From Flavobacterium sp. ENC (GTDB lineage: Bacteria > Bacteroidota > Bacteroidia > Flavobacteriales > Flavobacteriaceae), in assembly GCF_020991415.1 (NCBI RefSeq), contig NZ_JAJMOY010000004.1, forward strand, positions 186,001 through 250,000: a stretch of 64,000 bases of DNA, given 5' to 3'. The translations under genes were made by a program, and so were the position numbers. The notes beneath the pieces are model-generated. The model was not told the origin of the DNA, searched no databases, and saw only the letters and a program-made list of their open reading frames with translations. Shown piece by piece: positions 47,311 to 56,258 of this stretch (the first letter of the stretch is position 1; every line of letters starts with the position of its first letter).

Positions 47311-47483
47311 GTCATTCCGAGGAACGAAGGAATCATATGTGCTAAATCCACATCGTACGTTGCACTCCGGATGTCATTTCGACGAAGGAGAAATCACATG
47401 TGCTAAATCCACATCGTACGTTGCGCTCCGGATGTGACTGACTTCGTCTGTTCGCTATACCCCGGTCCTTCGTCGAAATGACA
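47311..47483. repeat. Palindromic element with internal 60-bp tandem duplication
   Basis: Two near-copies of a 60-bp unit occur at about 47311-47371 and 47373-47432; both share GTGCTAAATCCACATCGTAC and CTCCGGATGT. The outer arms TGTCATTTCGACGAAGG (47372-47388) and CCTTCGTCGAAATGACA (47467-47483) are exact reverse complements. The block lies in a non-coding gap and looks like a flavobacterial dispersed repeat. Confidence 0.85.
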
Positions 47484-47523
47484 ATACTATCGGGTAAAAA
47501 CGATTTTTAAATAGATATTGTGC

Positions 47524-48837
47524 TTATTTCCTTCTCTTCAAAATCAAAAACAAAGGATAAGAAATTAAGCTAATCACCACTATAACTCCGAAACCTTTAG
47601 GATCACTGTAAACAAAACCCACCAGAAGTGCAAGTGAAACAATAATAGCTAAAATCGTCAGCCAGGGATGGAATTTCGAACGATAAGGTCTTGGTAAATC
47701 AGGTTCTGATGTTCTTAATTTCAAAAGCGAAAAATAAGCCAGTCCCCAGACAATAACAGAGGTAAAGGCCGCAAATGAGAACAGGACTTCAAACGAACCG
47801 ATACAAATTAAAAATAAACTGAATAAGGATGAAATTAATAGTGCAATTATCGGAGTTCCTCCTTTGTTTACTGTAGTTCCTTTTTCGATGAAAAAGCCAT
47901 CTCTGCTTAATCCGAATAAGATTCTTGGCGGAATCATCATAAAAGCGTTCAAAATACTAATCAGTGAAAAAATAGAAATTACGATAACGATCGCAGCTCC
48001 GTTTTTTCCAAAAATAACGCTGGCCACTTCGGCAGCGGCCAAATTAGATTTAGCGATCGTTTCCAGAGATAAAACATGAAAAAAAGCAAGGTTCAGCAGC
48101 ACATAAATAGCAATTACAAGTAAAACCCCGCTGTACAAAGAGCGTGGAATATTTTTACCCGGATCATCATTTTCCTCTGCAAAAAAGCAAACGCTGTTCC
48201 AGCCATTATAAGTTCCGATGATTAACTGAAGCGATTTGAAAATTCCAAATAATAACCCAATCTGAAAGAAAGAACTGTCTTTTTCTATCACAGGCACTTT
48301 CACGCCCGAATACATAAAACAGGCGACTACCAGGCACACAAAGCAAATCACCTTTATAAAACTTGTTATTTGCTGAAAGGCACTTCCGTTTTTGACACCG
48401 CTTAAGTGTAATAATACAAAAGCAACTAATAACGAAATAGCGATTACGGTCGAATAATTTCCCAAAAACGGAAATAAAATAATAATATATTCGCTGATTA
48501 CAATACAATAAAAAGCGGGCGGAATGGCATTGGTAATATAATCAAACCAGCCTGATATAAAGCCGGCATAATCACCAAAGGCCTTTTTGATATAGTTGTA
48601 AGAACCTCCGGCTTTAGGAAGCATAGTAGCCAGCTCTGCATACGAGTTGGCACCTATTAAGACAAATAAACCACCAAAAAGCCACGAAGCAATAATGAGC
48701 CAGTAGTTATCTAATAATCCCGCAATCGTCCCCGGCGTTCGTAAAATTCCAACTCCGATGGTACCTCCGATTAATACAGCAATATTAAAACTTAGACCAA
48801 GTGTTTTCCTGAGTTGGTTCTTTTTGGAATCTGACAT
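47524..48837 (-). CDS. APC superfamily amino acid permease
   Basis: The protein is 437 aa from the ATG at 48837; the frame could start nine codons earlier at a TTG, which is less likely. It has about 12 hydrophobic segments. The first helix carries GLSFNIAVLIGGTIGVGILR, the substrate and sodium/proton-binding unwound region, and the loop has GGSYNYIKKAFGDYAGFISG. Later motifs include NGWNSVCFFAEENDDPGKNIP. Together these place it in the LAT/APC-type transporter family (exchangers or proton symporters). The substrate cannot be assigned. It is in a minus-strand direction with the TonB receptor upstream, but a terminator lies between. Confidence 0.82.
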   Translation of the reverse strand: MSDSKKNQLRKTLGLSFNIAVLIGGTIGVGILRTPGTIAGLLDNYWLIIASWLFGGLFVLIGANSYAELATMLPKAGGSYNYIKKAFGDYAGFISGWFDYITNAIPPAFYCIVISEYIIILFPFLGNYSTVIAISLLVAFVLLHLSGVKNGSAFQQITSFIKVICFVCLVVACFMYSGVKVPVIEKDSSFFQIGLLFGIFKSLQLIIGTYNGWNSVCFFAEENDDPGKNIPRSLYSGVLLVIAIYVLLNLAFFHVLSLETIAKSNLAAAEVASVIFGKNGAAIVIVISIFSLISILNAFMMIPPRILFGLSRDGFFIEKGTTVNKGGTPIIALLISSLFSLFLICIGSFEVLFSFAAFTSVIVWGLAYFSLLKLRTSEPDLPRPYRSKFHPWLTILAIIVSLALLVGFVYSDPKGFGVIVVISLISYPLFLILKRRK

Positions 48838-48900
48838 GTTTAAAGGTTTTGGTTTGATGGGCAAAAGTAAATATAATTAAAACACTTTCTTTTGTTAAAA

Positions 48901-48936
48901 GCAAAAACCTCATCTATTACTAAATGAGGTTTTGTA
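48901..48936 (-). terminator. Terminator of the siderophore-type receptor gene
   Basis: AAAACCTCAT (48904-48913) and ATGAGGTTTT (48924-48933) pair across about 10 nt; the T-run is on the minus strand. Confidence 0.75.
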
Positions 48937-48963
48937 TGCTTAAAGTAAATTGAATTCAGGTTT

Positions 48964-51276
48964 TTAGAATTTATAACGAAGGCTTGTCAAAATCTGACGA
49001 GGCGCTATCGGATTCACACTGTAATTTTCGTGCACCGTATAGTTTAATTCGTTTGTTATATTGGACAATTTACACAGGATAGAAAATTTTCTCCATTCGT
49101 AGCCCGCAGAAACATCAATAGTAGTATAACCTTCCAGTGGAATATCACGATCTCTGATGGTTACAATGTAAGCCGGATCCGGTTTTGGATTGGCAGGTGT
49201 TGGTTTAACGGCTGTCCATTGGTAATCATCATTCCATCCGCCTAAACGATCACCGATATAATTGCCTATTGCGCCAAAAGTTATCCCTTTTAACATTCCT
49301 TCGGGTACTTTGTAGAAGAAACTTAGATTAGCTGTATTTCTTGGTGTTCTTACCACACGATCTCCGGCAATAAAACTTCCGTTAGTGCCTGAAGTATTGG
49401 TGTAGCGCATATCGTTATAACTGTAACCGGCGCTTACCGCTAAGCCGTCTACAGGTTTTGCAGTCACATCAATTTCAATTCCTTTACTTTTGGTACTTCC
49501 TCCTAATATTTTTAAAGTAGTATCGGTGTTTAAACTTCCGTCTGCTTTGTTAGGGGCAGTTTGTGCTAAATTACTGTTCGTAATCTGGTAAACCGTTACG
49601 TTCGTACTTAATAATCCTTTTAAGAAATCGGTTTTGATACCAGCTTCATATTGGTCAATAATAGATGACTCTATAGGCTGTAAATCGACAGTTGTTCCGG
49701 TGTTCGGTGTAAAGGAACTTGAATAACTGCCAAATAAGGAAATTTCTTTGGTCGGCTGGTAGATTAATCCAACTTTTGGAGAAAAAGCGTTGTCCAGTTT
49801 TTTAGCACCAACAACAGGAGTTGTTTTTTCCGGTGCTGTCGTCTGAACTCCGGCAGTCAGTATTTCTTTATACGTAGTTACTTCTGCTTCCTGCCAGGAC
49901 CAACGGATACCTGCCAGCACTTTTAATTTTTCGGTAATCGAAATTAAATCCTGGAAATAGACCCCAAAACGATTGGTTTCTGTTTTTGCAATCTGGGTAG
50001 CGCGGGCATTAGGAATATCATTTCTTTGTGTCGAAGGATCGAAATTGTAAAGATTGATTTTATCGTAAATACTTGGATCATATGTTTTTGGAGATCCGTC
50101 AGGATTTGTGGCAGTTACCAGAAACTTTTCATTAAAAGCATAGGTATAAGCCGTTGCAAACGAATTTTCCCAATCCGCTCCTGTGAAGACCTGATGTTTA
50201 ACCGCTCCTGTATTAAAATTTCCCTGTAAGCTTAACTGGTCTCCCAATATTTGCTCTAAGTTTTTATTTTGAGTCAACCCTCTGTTCCAGTCGCCATTTT
50301 CTGTAACAGTAGATAATTGGGCTGTTGATTTTTGAGTTCTGTCGTAAGTCTGGAAAGAACTATTGAAATTAAGTTTCCAGTTTTTATTGAAATCATGGTT
50401 TAATAATGCAGAAGCACTGGCCGACTTGGTATTTCCATTAGACCAAAGAGATCCGAAAAATTCACTGCGCGGAATATCCAGGATTTTTTTTCCGACAATC
50501 CCCGTTCCGAAATCAGGAGTCCAGTCTGCAGTCAGGTAATCTCCCTGAACGGTAATTTGCGTTTTAGGGCTTACGGCAAAAAGCAAGGAAGGATTCACGT
50601 ACAAACGCTCATTTTTCACCACATCCCTGAAACTTTCTGAGTTTTCATAAGAACCATTTATTCTAAAAGCAATAGATTTGCTAAGTGGCCCATAAAAATC
50701 AAAAGAAGGTTTGTAGAAAGCATAACTTCCCATTTGCATCGCAATTTCTCCTCCTTTTTTGAAGGATGGCGTTTTGGTTACCAGATTTAAAATTCCGCCC
50801 GGTGCCACATTTCCAAATAATAATGCAGAACCGCCTTTTAGAAATTCCACTTTTTCCAGGCCGGAAACATCAGGAATAGAACCGGCATTATAACGAAACC
50901 CATTTTTAAACATATTGTTGGCAGACATGTCATATCCTCTCGAGAAAAAAGATTCCTGAGCTCCGCCGCGGGCAGAACCTACGTAAACACCATTGGCGTT
51001 TTTGATAACTTCACTAAGACGAATCGCTTGCTGCTGTTCGATTACATCAGATCCGATCACTTGTATACTTTGCGGATTGTCCATTGGTTTTAAACCGGAG
51101 CGAACTGCTGTAACAGGTTTAGGCTCCCTGTTGGTTGTAATCAATACTTCGTTAAGGATTTCTCCTTTTTTGTTTTTTACGGTATCGTTTGCATGACCGG
51201 AATCATTGCTGGTATATTCCTGGCTATAGGAAGCCAGACTTAAAAATGAAAATGTGAAAAGTAAAATATATTTCAT
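48964..51276 (-). CDS. TonB-dependent siderophore-type receptor
   Basis: The protein is 770 aa with signal peptide MKYILLFTFSFLSLASYSQ. A short N-terminal region holds GEILNEVLITTNREPKPVTA, the candidate TonB-box area. The plug follows: PQSIQVIGSDVIEQQQAIRL, RGYDMSANNMFKNG and VEFLKGGSALLFGNVAPGGI. The 22-strand barrel ends LRYKF. The motif QYEAGIKTDFLKGLLSTNV and the plug are typical of Fe-siderophore (FhuA/FpvA-like) receptors. No N-terminal signalling domain is seen. Upstream, three 11-bp direct repeats suggest response-regulator control. The neighbouring DUF4198 gene suggests metal transport. Confidence 0.86.
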   Translation of the reverse strand: MKYILLFTFSFLSLASYSQEYTSNDSGHANDTVKNKKGEILNEVLITTNREPKPVTAVRSGLKPMDNPQSIQVIGSDVIEQQQAIRLSEVIKNANGVYVGSARGGAQESFFSRGYDMSANNMFKNGFRYNAGSIPDVSGLEKVEFLKGGSALLFGNVAPGGILNLVTKTPSFKKGGEIAMQMGSYAFYKPSFDFYGPLSKSIAFRINGSYENSESFRDVVKNERLYVNPSLLFAVSPKTQITVQGDYLTADWTPDFGTGIVGKKILDIPRSEFFGSLWSNGNTKSASASALLNHDFNKNWKLNFNSSFQTYDRTQKSTAQLSTVTENGDWNRGLTQNKNLEQILGDQLSLQGNFNTGAVKHQVFTGADWENSFATAYTYAFNEKFLVTATNPDGSPKTYDPSIYDKINLYNFDPSTQRNDIPNARATQIAKTETNRFGVYFQDLISITEKLKVLAGIRWSWQEAEVTTYKEILTAGVQTTAPEKTTPVVGAKKLDNAFSPKVGLIYQPTKEISLFGSYSSSFTPNTGTTVDLQPIESSIIDQYEAGIKTDFLKGLLSTNVTVYQITNSNLAQTAPNKADGSLNTDTTLKILGGSTKSKGIEIDVTAKPVDGLAVSAGYSYNDMRYTNTSGTNGSFIAGDRVVRTPRNTANLSFFYKVPEGMLKGITFGAIGNYIGDRLGGWNDDYQWTAVKPTPANPKPDPAYIVTIRDRDIPLEGYTTIDVSAGYEWRKFSILCKLSNITNELNYTVHENYSVNPIAPRQILTSLRYKF

Positions 51277-51311
51277 ACTGTCTTATTTGGAATAAATAAA
51301 AATAATTGCCG

Positions 51312-51319
51312 CAAAAGTA
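51312..51319 (-). promoter_or_regulatory. Putative -7 box of the siderophore-type receptor gene
   Basis: On the minus strand TACTTTTG matches TAnnTTTG. The -33 position 19 nt upstream has no TTTG; the 11-bp repeats start 28 nt from the box, as expected for an activator-dependent promoter. Confidence 0.5.
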
Positions 51320-51347
51320 ATCCTGACTTTAGGTGATTGGAATTTAT

Positions 51348-51380
51348 TTGTCTTAAGGTTGTCTTAAGATTGTCTTAAGA
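51348..51380. promoter_or_regulatory. Three 11-bp direct repeats, candidate response-regulator site
   Basis: TTGTCTTAAGG (51348-51358) is followed directly by TTGTCTTAAGA twice (51359-51369, 51370-51380). The period is exactly 11 bp, one helical turn. On the minus strand the units read TCTTAAGACAA. Tandem 11-bp half-sites are typical of OmpR/PhoB-family response regulators. The array is about 72-104 nt upstream of the receptor start codon. Confidence 0.7.
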
Positions 51381-51435
51381 AAAACTAAAGATTAAGATTG
51401 TTTTTGCTCAACTTAAAGTAAATGAGTTGTTTATG

Positions 51436-51472
51436 AAATACGGGACTAATTCTACAAAATGTCCCGTATTTC
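51436..51472 (-). terminator. Hairpin downstream of the DUF4198 gene
   Basis: GAAATACGGGAC (51436-51447) and GTCCCGTATTTC (51461-51472) are perfectly complementary over 12 bp. There is no long T-run on the minus strand, so it may be a terminator or an RNA-stability hairpin. Confidence 0.65.
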
Positions 51473-51500
51473 AGTAAGTGAATGTTTTTTCTTTGAATAT

Positions 51501-52226
51501 TTATTTAACTGTAATCAGGTAAGTAGCCATTTTCCAGATTTCGTCGTATTTTTTGCCATTATGTTCTCCGGCAGCTTTTTCGGTATAAGCAAATTCTACC
51601 ATATAATTTCCCGGCCAGATTGGTGTAAATGAAATTTCTCCATTTTCATTACTCCACAATTCTTTTTCCCAACCATTAGGGGCAATAACTTTCATTTTTT
51701 GCTCTTTGGCTATCTTTCCTTCATATAAAGCATTCACATTAACTTTGGTTTTTTGTTTTGCTGTTATAACATCTTTGGAGAATAAACTGATAACGTTAGA
51801 ATTTACGGCAGCGTCATTTCCTTTTGCTGTATTACCAACAGTAACTGTAGCACTTGAATTATAATCTAAAACCATAGTTCCGTAAACATCTTTTACTTTA
51901 TGGTGCATGACAATGGTATAAACTCCGTCTTCATCAGGGGTAAAAAACGCCTGATATTTATTTTCTAAAGCCGTTGCAGTAAGTTTAATTTCTTTTTTTG
52001 ATGGACTAATAACGACCAGCGAAAAATCTTTTAAATCAGAAAACCATTTATCAGCTTTTGTAATATCATTTTCAGAGAATTCCCCAAAGTACACTGAAAT
52101 TTCCTGAGCCTTTCCTTTTGTTCCAGTTGCTTTAGTCTCGATCCAAAGGGCGTGAGCAAATAGTTGAGGACTTGCCACTAACATAAATAATAAAAAAGCG
52201 ACTGATTTTAAAGTTTTAGATTTCAT
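51501..52226 (-). CDS. DUF4198/NikM-like periplasmic metal-binding candidate
   Basis: The protein is 241 aa. Its signal peptide ends PQLFA, and the mature protein would begin HALWIET, with His25 as residue 1. Further candidates for metal ligands are His108 and His109 (TIVMHHKVKDVYG) and His218 near the C-terminus. The fold appears to be repeated beta-sandwich domains, the last beginning YEGKIAKEQKMKVIAPNG. DUF4198 (PF10670) includes NikM/NikK-type nickel proteins. An N-terminal His after cleavage is typical of copper- and nickel-binding periplasmic proteins. It lies between two TonB receptors on the same strand, so a role in metal uptake is inferred. An exact -7 box (TAAGTTTG) is at 52266-52273. 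Confidence 0.78.
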   Translation of the reverse strand: MKSKTLKSVAFLLFMLVASPQLFAHALWIETKATGTKGKAQEISVYFGEFSENDITKADKWFSDLKDFSLVVISPSKKEIKLTATALENKYQAFFTPDEDGVYTIVMHHKVKDVYGTMVLDYNSSATVTVGNTAKGNDAAVNSNVISLFSKDVITAKQKTKVNVNALYEGKIAKEQKMKVIAPNGWEKELWSNENGEISFTPIWPGNYMVEFAYTEKAAGEHNGKKYDEIWKMATYLITVK

Positions 52227-52358
52227 AAGATGAAGTTTAAATTTTTGGTATAATTATTTTTTTTACAAACTTAAGCCTTATTTAGAATAAATAAAAATAA
52301 AAAACAAAATTAACAGTAGTGTTTTACAATTATTCCTTTCTAAAAGCTTGTAACAGAT

Positions 52359-52391
52359 AAACACCCCTGTTTTTGAGGCAGAGGTGTTTTC
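52359..52391 (-). terminator. Terminator of the second TonB receptor gene
   Basis: AAACACC (52359-52365) pairs with GGTGTTTT (52383-52390); an internal CCTG/CAGA extension is imperfect. It lies 11 bp past the stop codon. Confidence 0.6.
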
Positions 52392-52401
52392 AATAAGTCT
52401 G

Positions 52402-54717
52402 TTAAAACTTTAATGTTAAGCTTGCCAGAAAGTTTAACGGAGCCTGTGGGACTCCATAAGCATCCCAATATTTTTTATCATTTAAATTATTTAATTTGAC
52501 CCCAACTTTCCATTTGGGCTGGTCATAAAACAAAGCAGCATTGTAAACAGAGTAGGATGGAACGAAAAAGCCTTCATCGTCAAATTTGAATTGCTTGTCC
52601 ACATAATTACCGCCAAATCCAAGTCCGAAACCTTTTAGTACATTTTGAAACTTATAAGACAGCCAGAAGTTGACTACATTTTCCGGAGCATTAGACGATT
52701 TCATTTCTCCGACAGCCGGATCTGAAGATTTTAACTGGTTGTCATTGTAAGCATAGCCGGCCATAATATTTAAACCTACCACAGGAGCTGCAATAATTTC
52801 AAAATCGAAACCTTTACTTACCTGTTTGCCATCCTGAAAACTATAACCGTCACCATCTGTTCGCAAAGCATTATCAATATTGATGCTGTAGTAACTGATG
52901 GTTGTGCTCAATTTTTTGTCAAAAGCTTCCACTTTGATACCGCCTTCATACTGATTGGCATAAATCGGATCTAAAATTAGCTGCGATTCATCAGGTTGTG
53001 ATACCGGGGCAGCATTTTGAAAACCATTCATATAATTTCCAAATACCGAAACCTGATCTTCAATAACCTGATATACCAAACCTAATTTAGGAGACAAGGC
53101 AGTTTGATTATATCCTCCTGTTTCGCCTATTTTTTTCTGAACGAAATTATCCATACGAAGACTTAACATAGCAGAAAGACGATCCGTGAAATTAATAACA
53201 TCAGAGGCATAGACACTAAAGGTATTTTCTTCCGGAACAGGATATACCACCTCTGATACTACTGCATCTACAGCTTTTCTGCTTATAACCTCATAAGGCT
53301 GTGTGATGTCAATATTATCCAGAATTCCTGTTGTGCCATAGGTAAAGGCTGTTTTTGTAAATCGGTAATTCGCACCCAGCAATAATTTGTGTTTGATGCT
53401 TCCGGTGGAAAATTCACCATTAATATTTTCCTGAAAATTGGTGTATTTGTTCACTACCGGTCCATAACGGGAGACGCTTCTGCTTACCTGTGTTGGCGAA
53501 CTCCAGGACGTATAATATTGATAACTGTGATCTACATCTTCGTCTACGAAAGAAAAAAGAGTAGTAGATTTCCAATTGTCGGATAATTTATATTCAGCCT
53601 GAACAAAAACTTTTGAAGAAGAGGTTTGCGCATCGGCATAATCGTTGAATAACGTTTTTCTGTAATCCAGTTTTATATCGTTTGGATTTGTAATTCCGGC
53701 GCCATACGAGCGTGCATACATCGGGCGTGTATTGTTGGTGTTGTAGATTTCGCTGTCAAAACTTAAGGTCAGTTTGTCTGTTGCTTTGTAAATAAAGCTT
53801 GGAGCAAACAGAAATGTTTTATTAAAACCATAGTTCAGGAAACTATTTTCCGTACTCAGGGAGGCATTTAAACGGAACAATACTTTATTGTCGGATGTCA
53901 AAGGGGTGTTAATGTCCAGTGCAACACGGTTGAGCCCAAAACTTCCGCCGGTGTAGGCTATTTCGGTTTTTGTTGCCTCGAAAGGTTTTTTGGTCACCAG
54001 ATTCACGACACCTCCAAATGAAGAAACCGAAGATCCGAACAAAGTCCCCGATGGTCCTTTCATGATTTCGATACGCTCGACATTGTCGACAGAAACGGAG
54101 CTTCTTCCGGAAACCGTTTCCATTCCGTTTCTCGCATTAATACCTGTGTTGAAACCTCTGAACGTAACTCCCAAACCTCCCGAAGGAAAAATAATGGGTA
54201 CTACGCCGGGCGAGTTTTGCACGGCACTTTTAATATCTATTGCGATTTGTTCCTTTAAAACTTCTTTTGTTATAATATTATATACCTGTGGATTCTCCAG
54301 ATTTTTTAAAGGCATGCGCGACACATAATCGGTTTTTTTGGAAATCATTTTATCATTGTTAATGATTACTTCCTTTAATTCCTTGTCCGAAACATTCAGT
54401 TGCAAATTAAGCGTTGTAGTTTCACTTTCAGTTACATTTACTTTCTGTTCTAAAGTTTCATACCCGGTCAGGGAAACCTGTAAAGTATACGAACCGGCCT
54501 TTACTTTGCTAAATTCAAAAGCACCATATTCATTGGCACTTGTACCATATTTTGAGTCTTTAAGAATTAGATTTACGTCAGATGCCGGTTTCCCGTCAGA
54601 GGTTGTGATGTTTCCTTTTATTTTCCCGTTGCTTTGTTGTCCCAGTGCTGTAAAGACTGAAAACAGCATACTGGCCAAAAGGAAATATCTGGAATGTTGT
54701 ACTGTTTTTAATTTCAT
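52402..54717 (-). CDS. TonB-dependent receptor with carboxypeptidase-like N-terminal domain
   Basis: The protein is 771 aa with signal peptide RYFLLASMLFSVFTALGQQ. A CarboxypepD_reg-like beta domain follows (GNITTSDGKPASDVNLILKD, residues about 34-115). The plug has IAIDIKSAVQNSPGVVPIIF, VTFRGFNTGINARNGM and IMKGPSGTLFGSSVSSFGG. The barrel ends SLTLKF. It contains QYEGGIKVEAFDKKLSTTIS, similar to siderophore receptors and to the receptor at 48964. The pair, with DUF4198 between, is a likely transition-metal or metallophore uptake set. It has a good consensus promoter. Confidence 0.86.
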   Translation of the reverse strand: MKLKTVQHSRYFLLASMLFSVFTALGQQSNGKIKGNITTSDGKPASDVNLILKDSKYGTSANEYGAFEFSKVKAGSYTLQVSLTGYETLEQKVNVTESETTTLNLQLNVSDKELKEVIINNDKMISKKTDYVSRMPLKNLENPQVYNIITKEVLKEQIAIDIKSAVQNSPGVVPIIFPSGGLGVTFRGFNTGINARNGMETVSGRSSVSVDNVERIEIMKGPSGTLFGSSVSSFGGVVNLVTKKPFEATKTEIAYTGGSFGLNRVALDINTPLTSDNKVLFRLNASLSTENSFLNYGFNKTFLFAPSFIYKATDKLTLSFDSEIYNTNNTRPMYARSYGAGITNPNDIKLDYRKTLFNDYADAQTSSSKVFVQAEYKLSDNWKSTTLFSFVDEDVDHSYQYYTSWSSPTQVSRSVSRYGPVVNKYTNFQENINGEFSTGSIKHKLLLGANYRFTKTAFTYGTTGILDNIDITQPYEVISRKAVDAVVSEVVYPVPEENTFSVYASDVINFTDRLSAMLSLRMDNFVQKKIGETGGYNQTALSPKLGLVYQVIEDQVSVFGNYMNGFQNAAPVSQPDESQLILDPIYANQYEGGIKVEAFDKKLSTTISYYSINIDNALRTDGDGYSFQDGKQVSKGFDFEIIAAPVVGLNIMAGYAYNDNQLKSSDPAVGEMKSSNAPENVVNFWLSYKFQNVLKGFGLGFGGNYVDKQFKFDDEGFFVPSYSVYNAALFYDQPKWKVGVKLNNLNDKKYWDAYGVPQAPLNFLASLTLKF

Positions 54718-54769
54718 GGCGTTTAAAATTTGGTTTGTTTATAATTATTTAGATTGAATAAAAACAGTG

Positions 54770-54800
54770 CAAATGTAAAAAATAGTATTTCCTTACCAAA
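54770..54800 (-). promoter_or_regulatory. Consensus promoter of the second TonB receptor gene
   Basis: On the minus strand TTTG (54797-54800), 19 nt, then TACATTTG (54770-54777). This is an exact match to TTTG-N19-TAnnTTTG. Confidence 0.8.
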
Positions 54801-54810
54801 CATTATTTCA

Positions 54811-54840
54811 TTTGATTTGAGATACTTTTTGTGATATTTG
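54811..54840 (+). promoter_or_regulatory. Possible promoter for the MFS transporter gene
   Basis: TTTG (54811-54814), 18 nt, then GATATTTG (54833-54840), one mismatch in the -7 box. A second exact -7 box, TAATTTTG, lies at 54940-54947 and would favour the ATG at 54971. Confidence 0.4.
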
Positions 54841-54970
54841 GGTAAACTTTTTTTGAAATTTGTCAACGGGAGGTTAAATGACCTGTAATTATGACATTAT
54901 AAAAAAGGTAAAAAGGGTAGAAATTACACTTCAAAACCTTAATTTTGCGGCATTAAATGAAACCGTCCTC

Positions 54971-56131
54971 ATGATTTTACCTTTTTTTAAAAAAATACAA
55001 AACACACCCCGAGGATTCCGTATAGCAAACACCGTATTTTTTTTCCTCTCCGGATTTGGATACTCTTCCTGGGTATCAAGAATCCCGCACATACAGGCAC
55101 AGCTGCATTTATCTGAAGCTGAATTTGGCGCTGTGTTATTTGCCTTTCCGATTGGTTTAATGCTGACCATGCCGTTTACAGGAATGTTACTCAATAAATA
55201 CAGCAGCCGTTATATCATGCTGATAGGGGCAATCATGTTTAATATAGTCCTGTCTTTACCCGGTTTGGCTGCTTTCGTATGGCAGTTGGTTTTCATCCTT
55301 TTGATTTTTGGAGCTTCCCGAAATATTTTCAATTTATCAATTAACGCACAATCCCTTGAAGTTCAGAAATTATATCCAAAATCTATCATCACCCGTTTTC
55401 ACGCGGTTTGGAGTATTGCGGTTTTTTCAGGAGCAGGTTTAGGGTATATCATGGTAACGCAGCATATTGCGCCATCCCATCATTTATTGGGAGTAAGTAT
55501 TTTTATGCTGGGTCTTACGGCTTGTTTTTATCCGTTGAGTATTCATAATAATCCGGTACCGGTTAAAAAGAAGTTCTTTTCGATGCCGGAAAAAAACCTG
55601 GTCAAGTTTGCCCTGATTTGTTTTGTTTCTATGGCTTGTGAAAATACGATGTACGACTGGAGCGGTATCTATTTTGAAAATATTCTGCATGCTTCTCCAA
55701 AGTTAACGAGTGCTGCATTTGTATTTTTTGCAACCGCAGTGACCTTAGGGCGTTTGTTTGGAGACTACGGAGTGATGAAATTTGGTACGAAACGAATTCT
55801 TTTTTACAGCGGTATTTTTATCACTTTAGGATTTTCCATTTGTTTTCTTGTTCCGTACGTGTATCCCACTATTTTTGGGTATGTCTTAATCGGATTTGGG
55901 GTTTCCTGCGTGGTTCCGTTAGTGTTTAGCATTGCCGGAAGATCATCAAAATTGAGCAGCGGTTCTGCTTTAACCTCTATTTCTACTATTGGTTATCTTG
56001 GTTTTTTACTTGTTCCGCCAATGGTGGGATTTATATCTGAATATTTAAGTATGAAATGGGCCTTTTTAGTAATGGCACTTTTAGGCATACTAATGATTGT
56101 AATGGTTAATAAGATCGGAGAGAAGGAGTAG
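54971..56131 (+). CDS. Major facilitator superfamily transporter (YbjJ/FucP-like)
   Basis: The protein is 386 aa from the ATG at 54971. The frame opens at 54878, but those 31 residues are polar and a -7-like box (TAATTTTG) lies within them. I count about 12 hydrophobic segments. The first helix is GYSSWVSRIPHIQAQLHLSE, followed by the loop motif GMLLNKYSSR. Later, ENTMYDWSGIYFENIL is typical of the YbjJ/YfkF sugar-efflux-like branch. Substrate is not predictable. It is divergent from the second TonB receptor, so it may belong to the same uptake function or be unrelated. Confidence 0.8.
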   Translation: MILPFFKKIQNTPRGFRIANTVFFFLSGFGYSSWVSRIPHIQAQLHLSEAEFGAVLFAFPIGLMLTMPFTGMLLNKYSSRYIMLIGAIMFNIVLSLPGLAAFVWQLVFILLIFGASRNIFNLSINAQSLEVQKLYPKSIITRFHAVWSIAVFSGAGLGYIMVTQHIAPSHHLLGVSIFMLGLTACFYPLSIHNNPVPVKKKFFSMPEKNLVKFALICFVSMACENTMYDWSGIYFENILHASPKLTSAAFVFFATAVTLGRLFGDYGVMKFGTKRILFYSGIFITLGFSICFLVPYVYPTIFGYVLIGFGVSCVVPLVFSIAGRSSKLSSGSALTSISTIGYLGFLLVPPMVGFISEYLSMKWAFLVMALLGILMIVMVNKIGEKE

Positions 56132-56258
56132 GCTTTTTTAAGCTGCTGAGGCGCTAAGTTGCTGAGGGGCTAAGTTTTATTTTGAATTTCAGCAAGATAA
56201 TTTTTCCATTTTTGCTTTTCAACTATATAGGAATACTGAAATTTTTTTTCATAGATTC

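Noticed and set aside
54338..54757. 139-codon frame antisense to the second TonB receptor
   Set aside because: It overlaps the signal and N-terminal domain of a clear receptor gene and its promoter.
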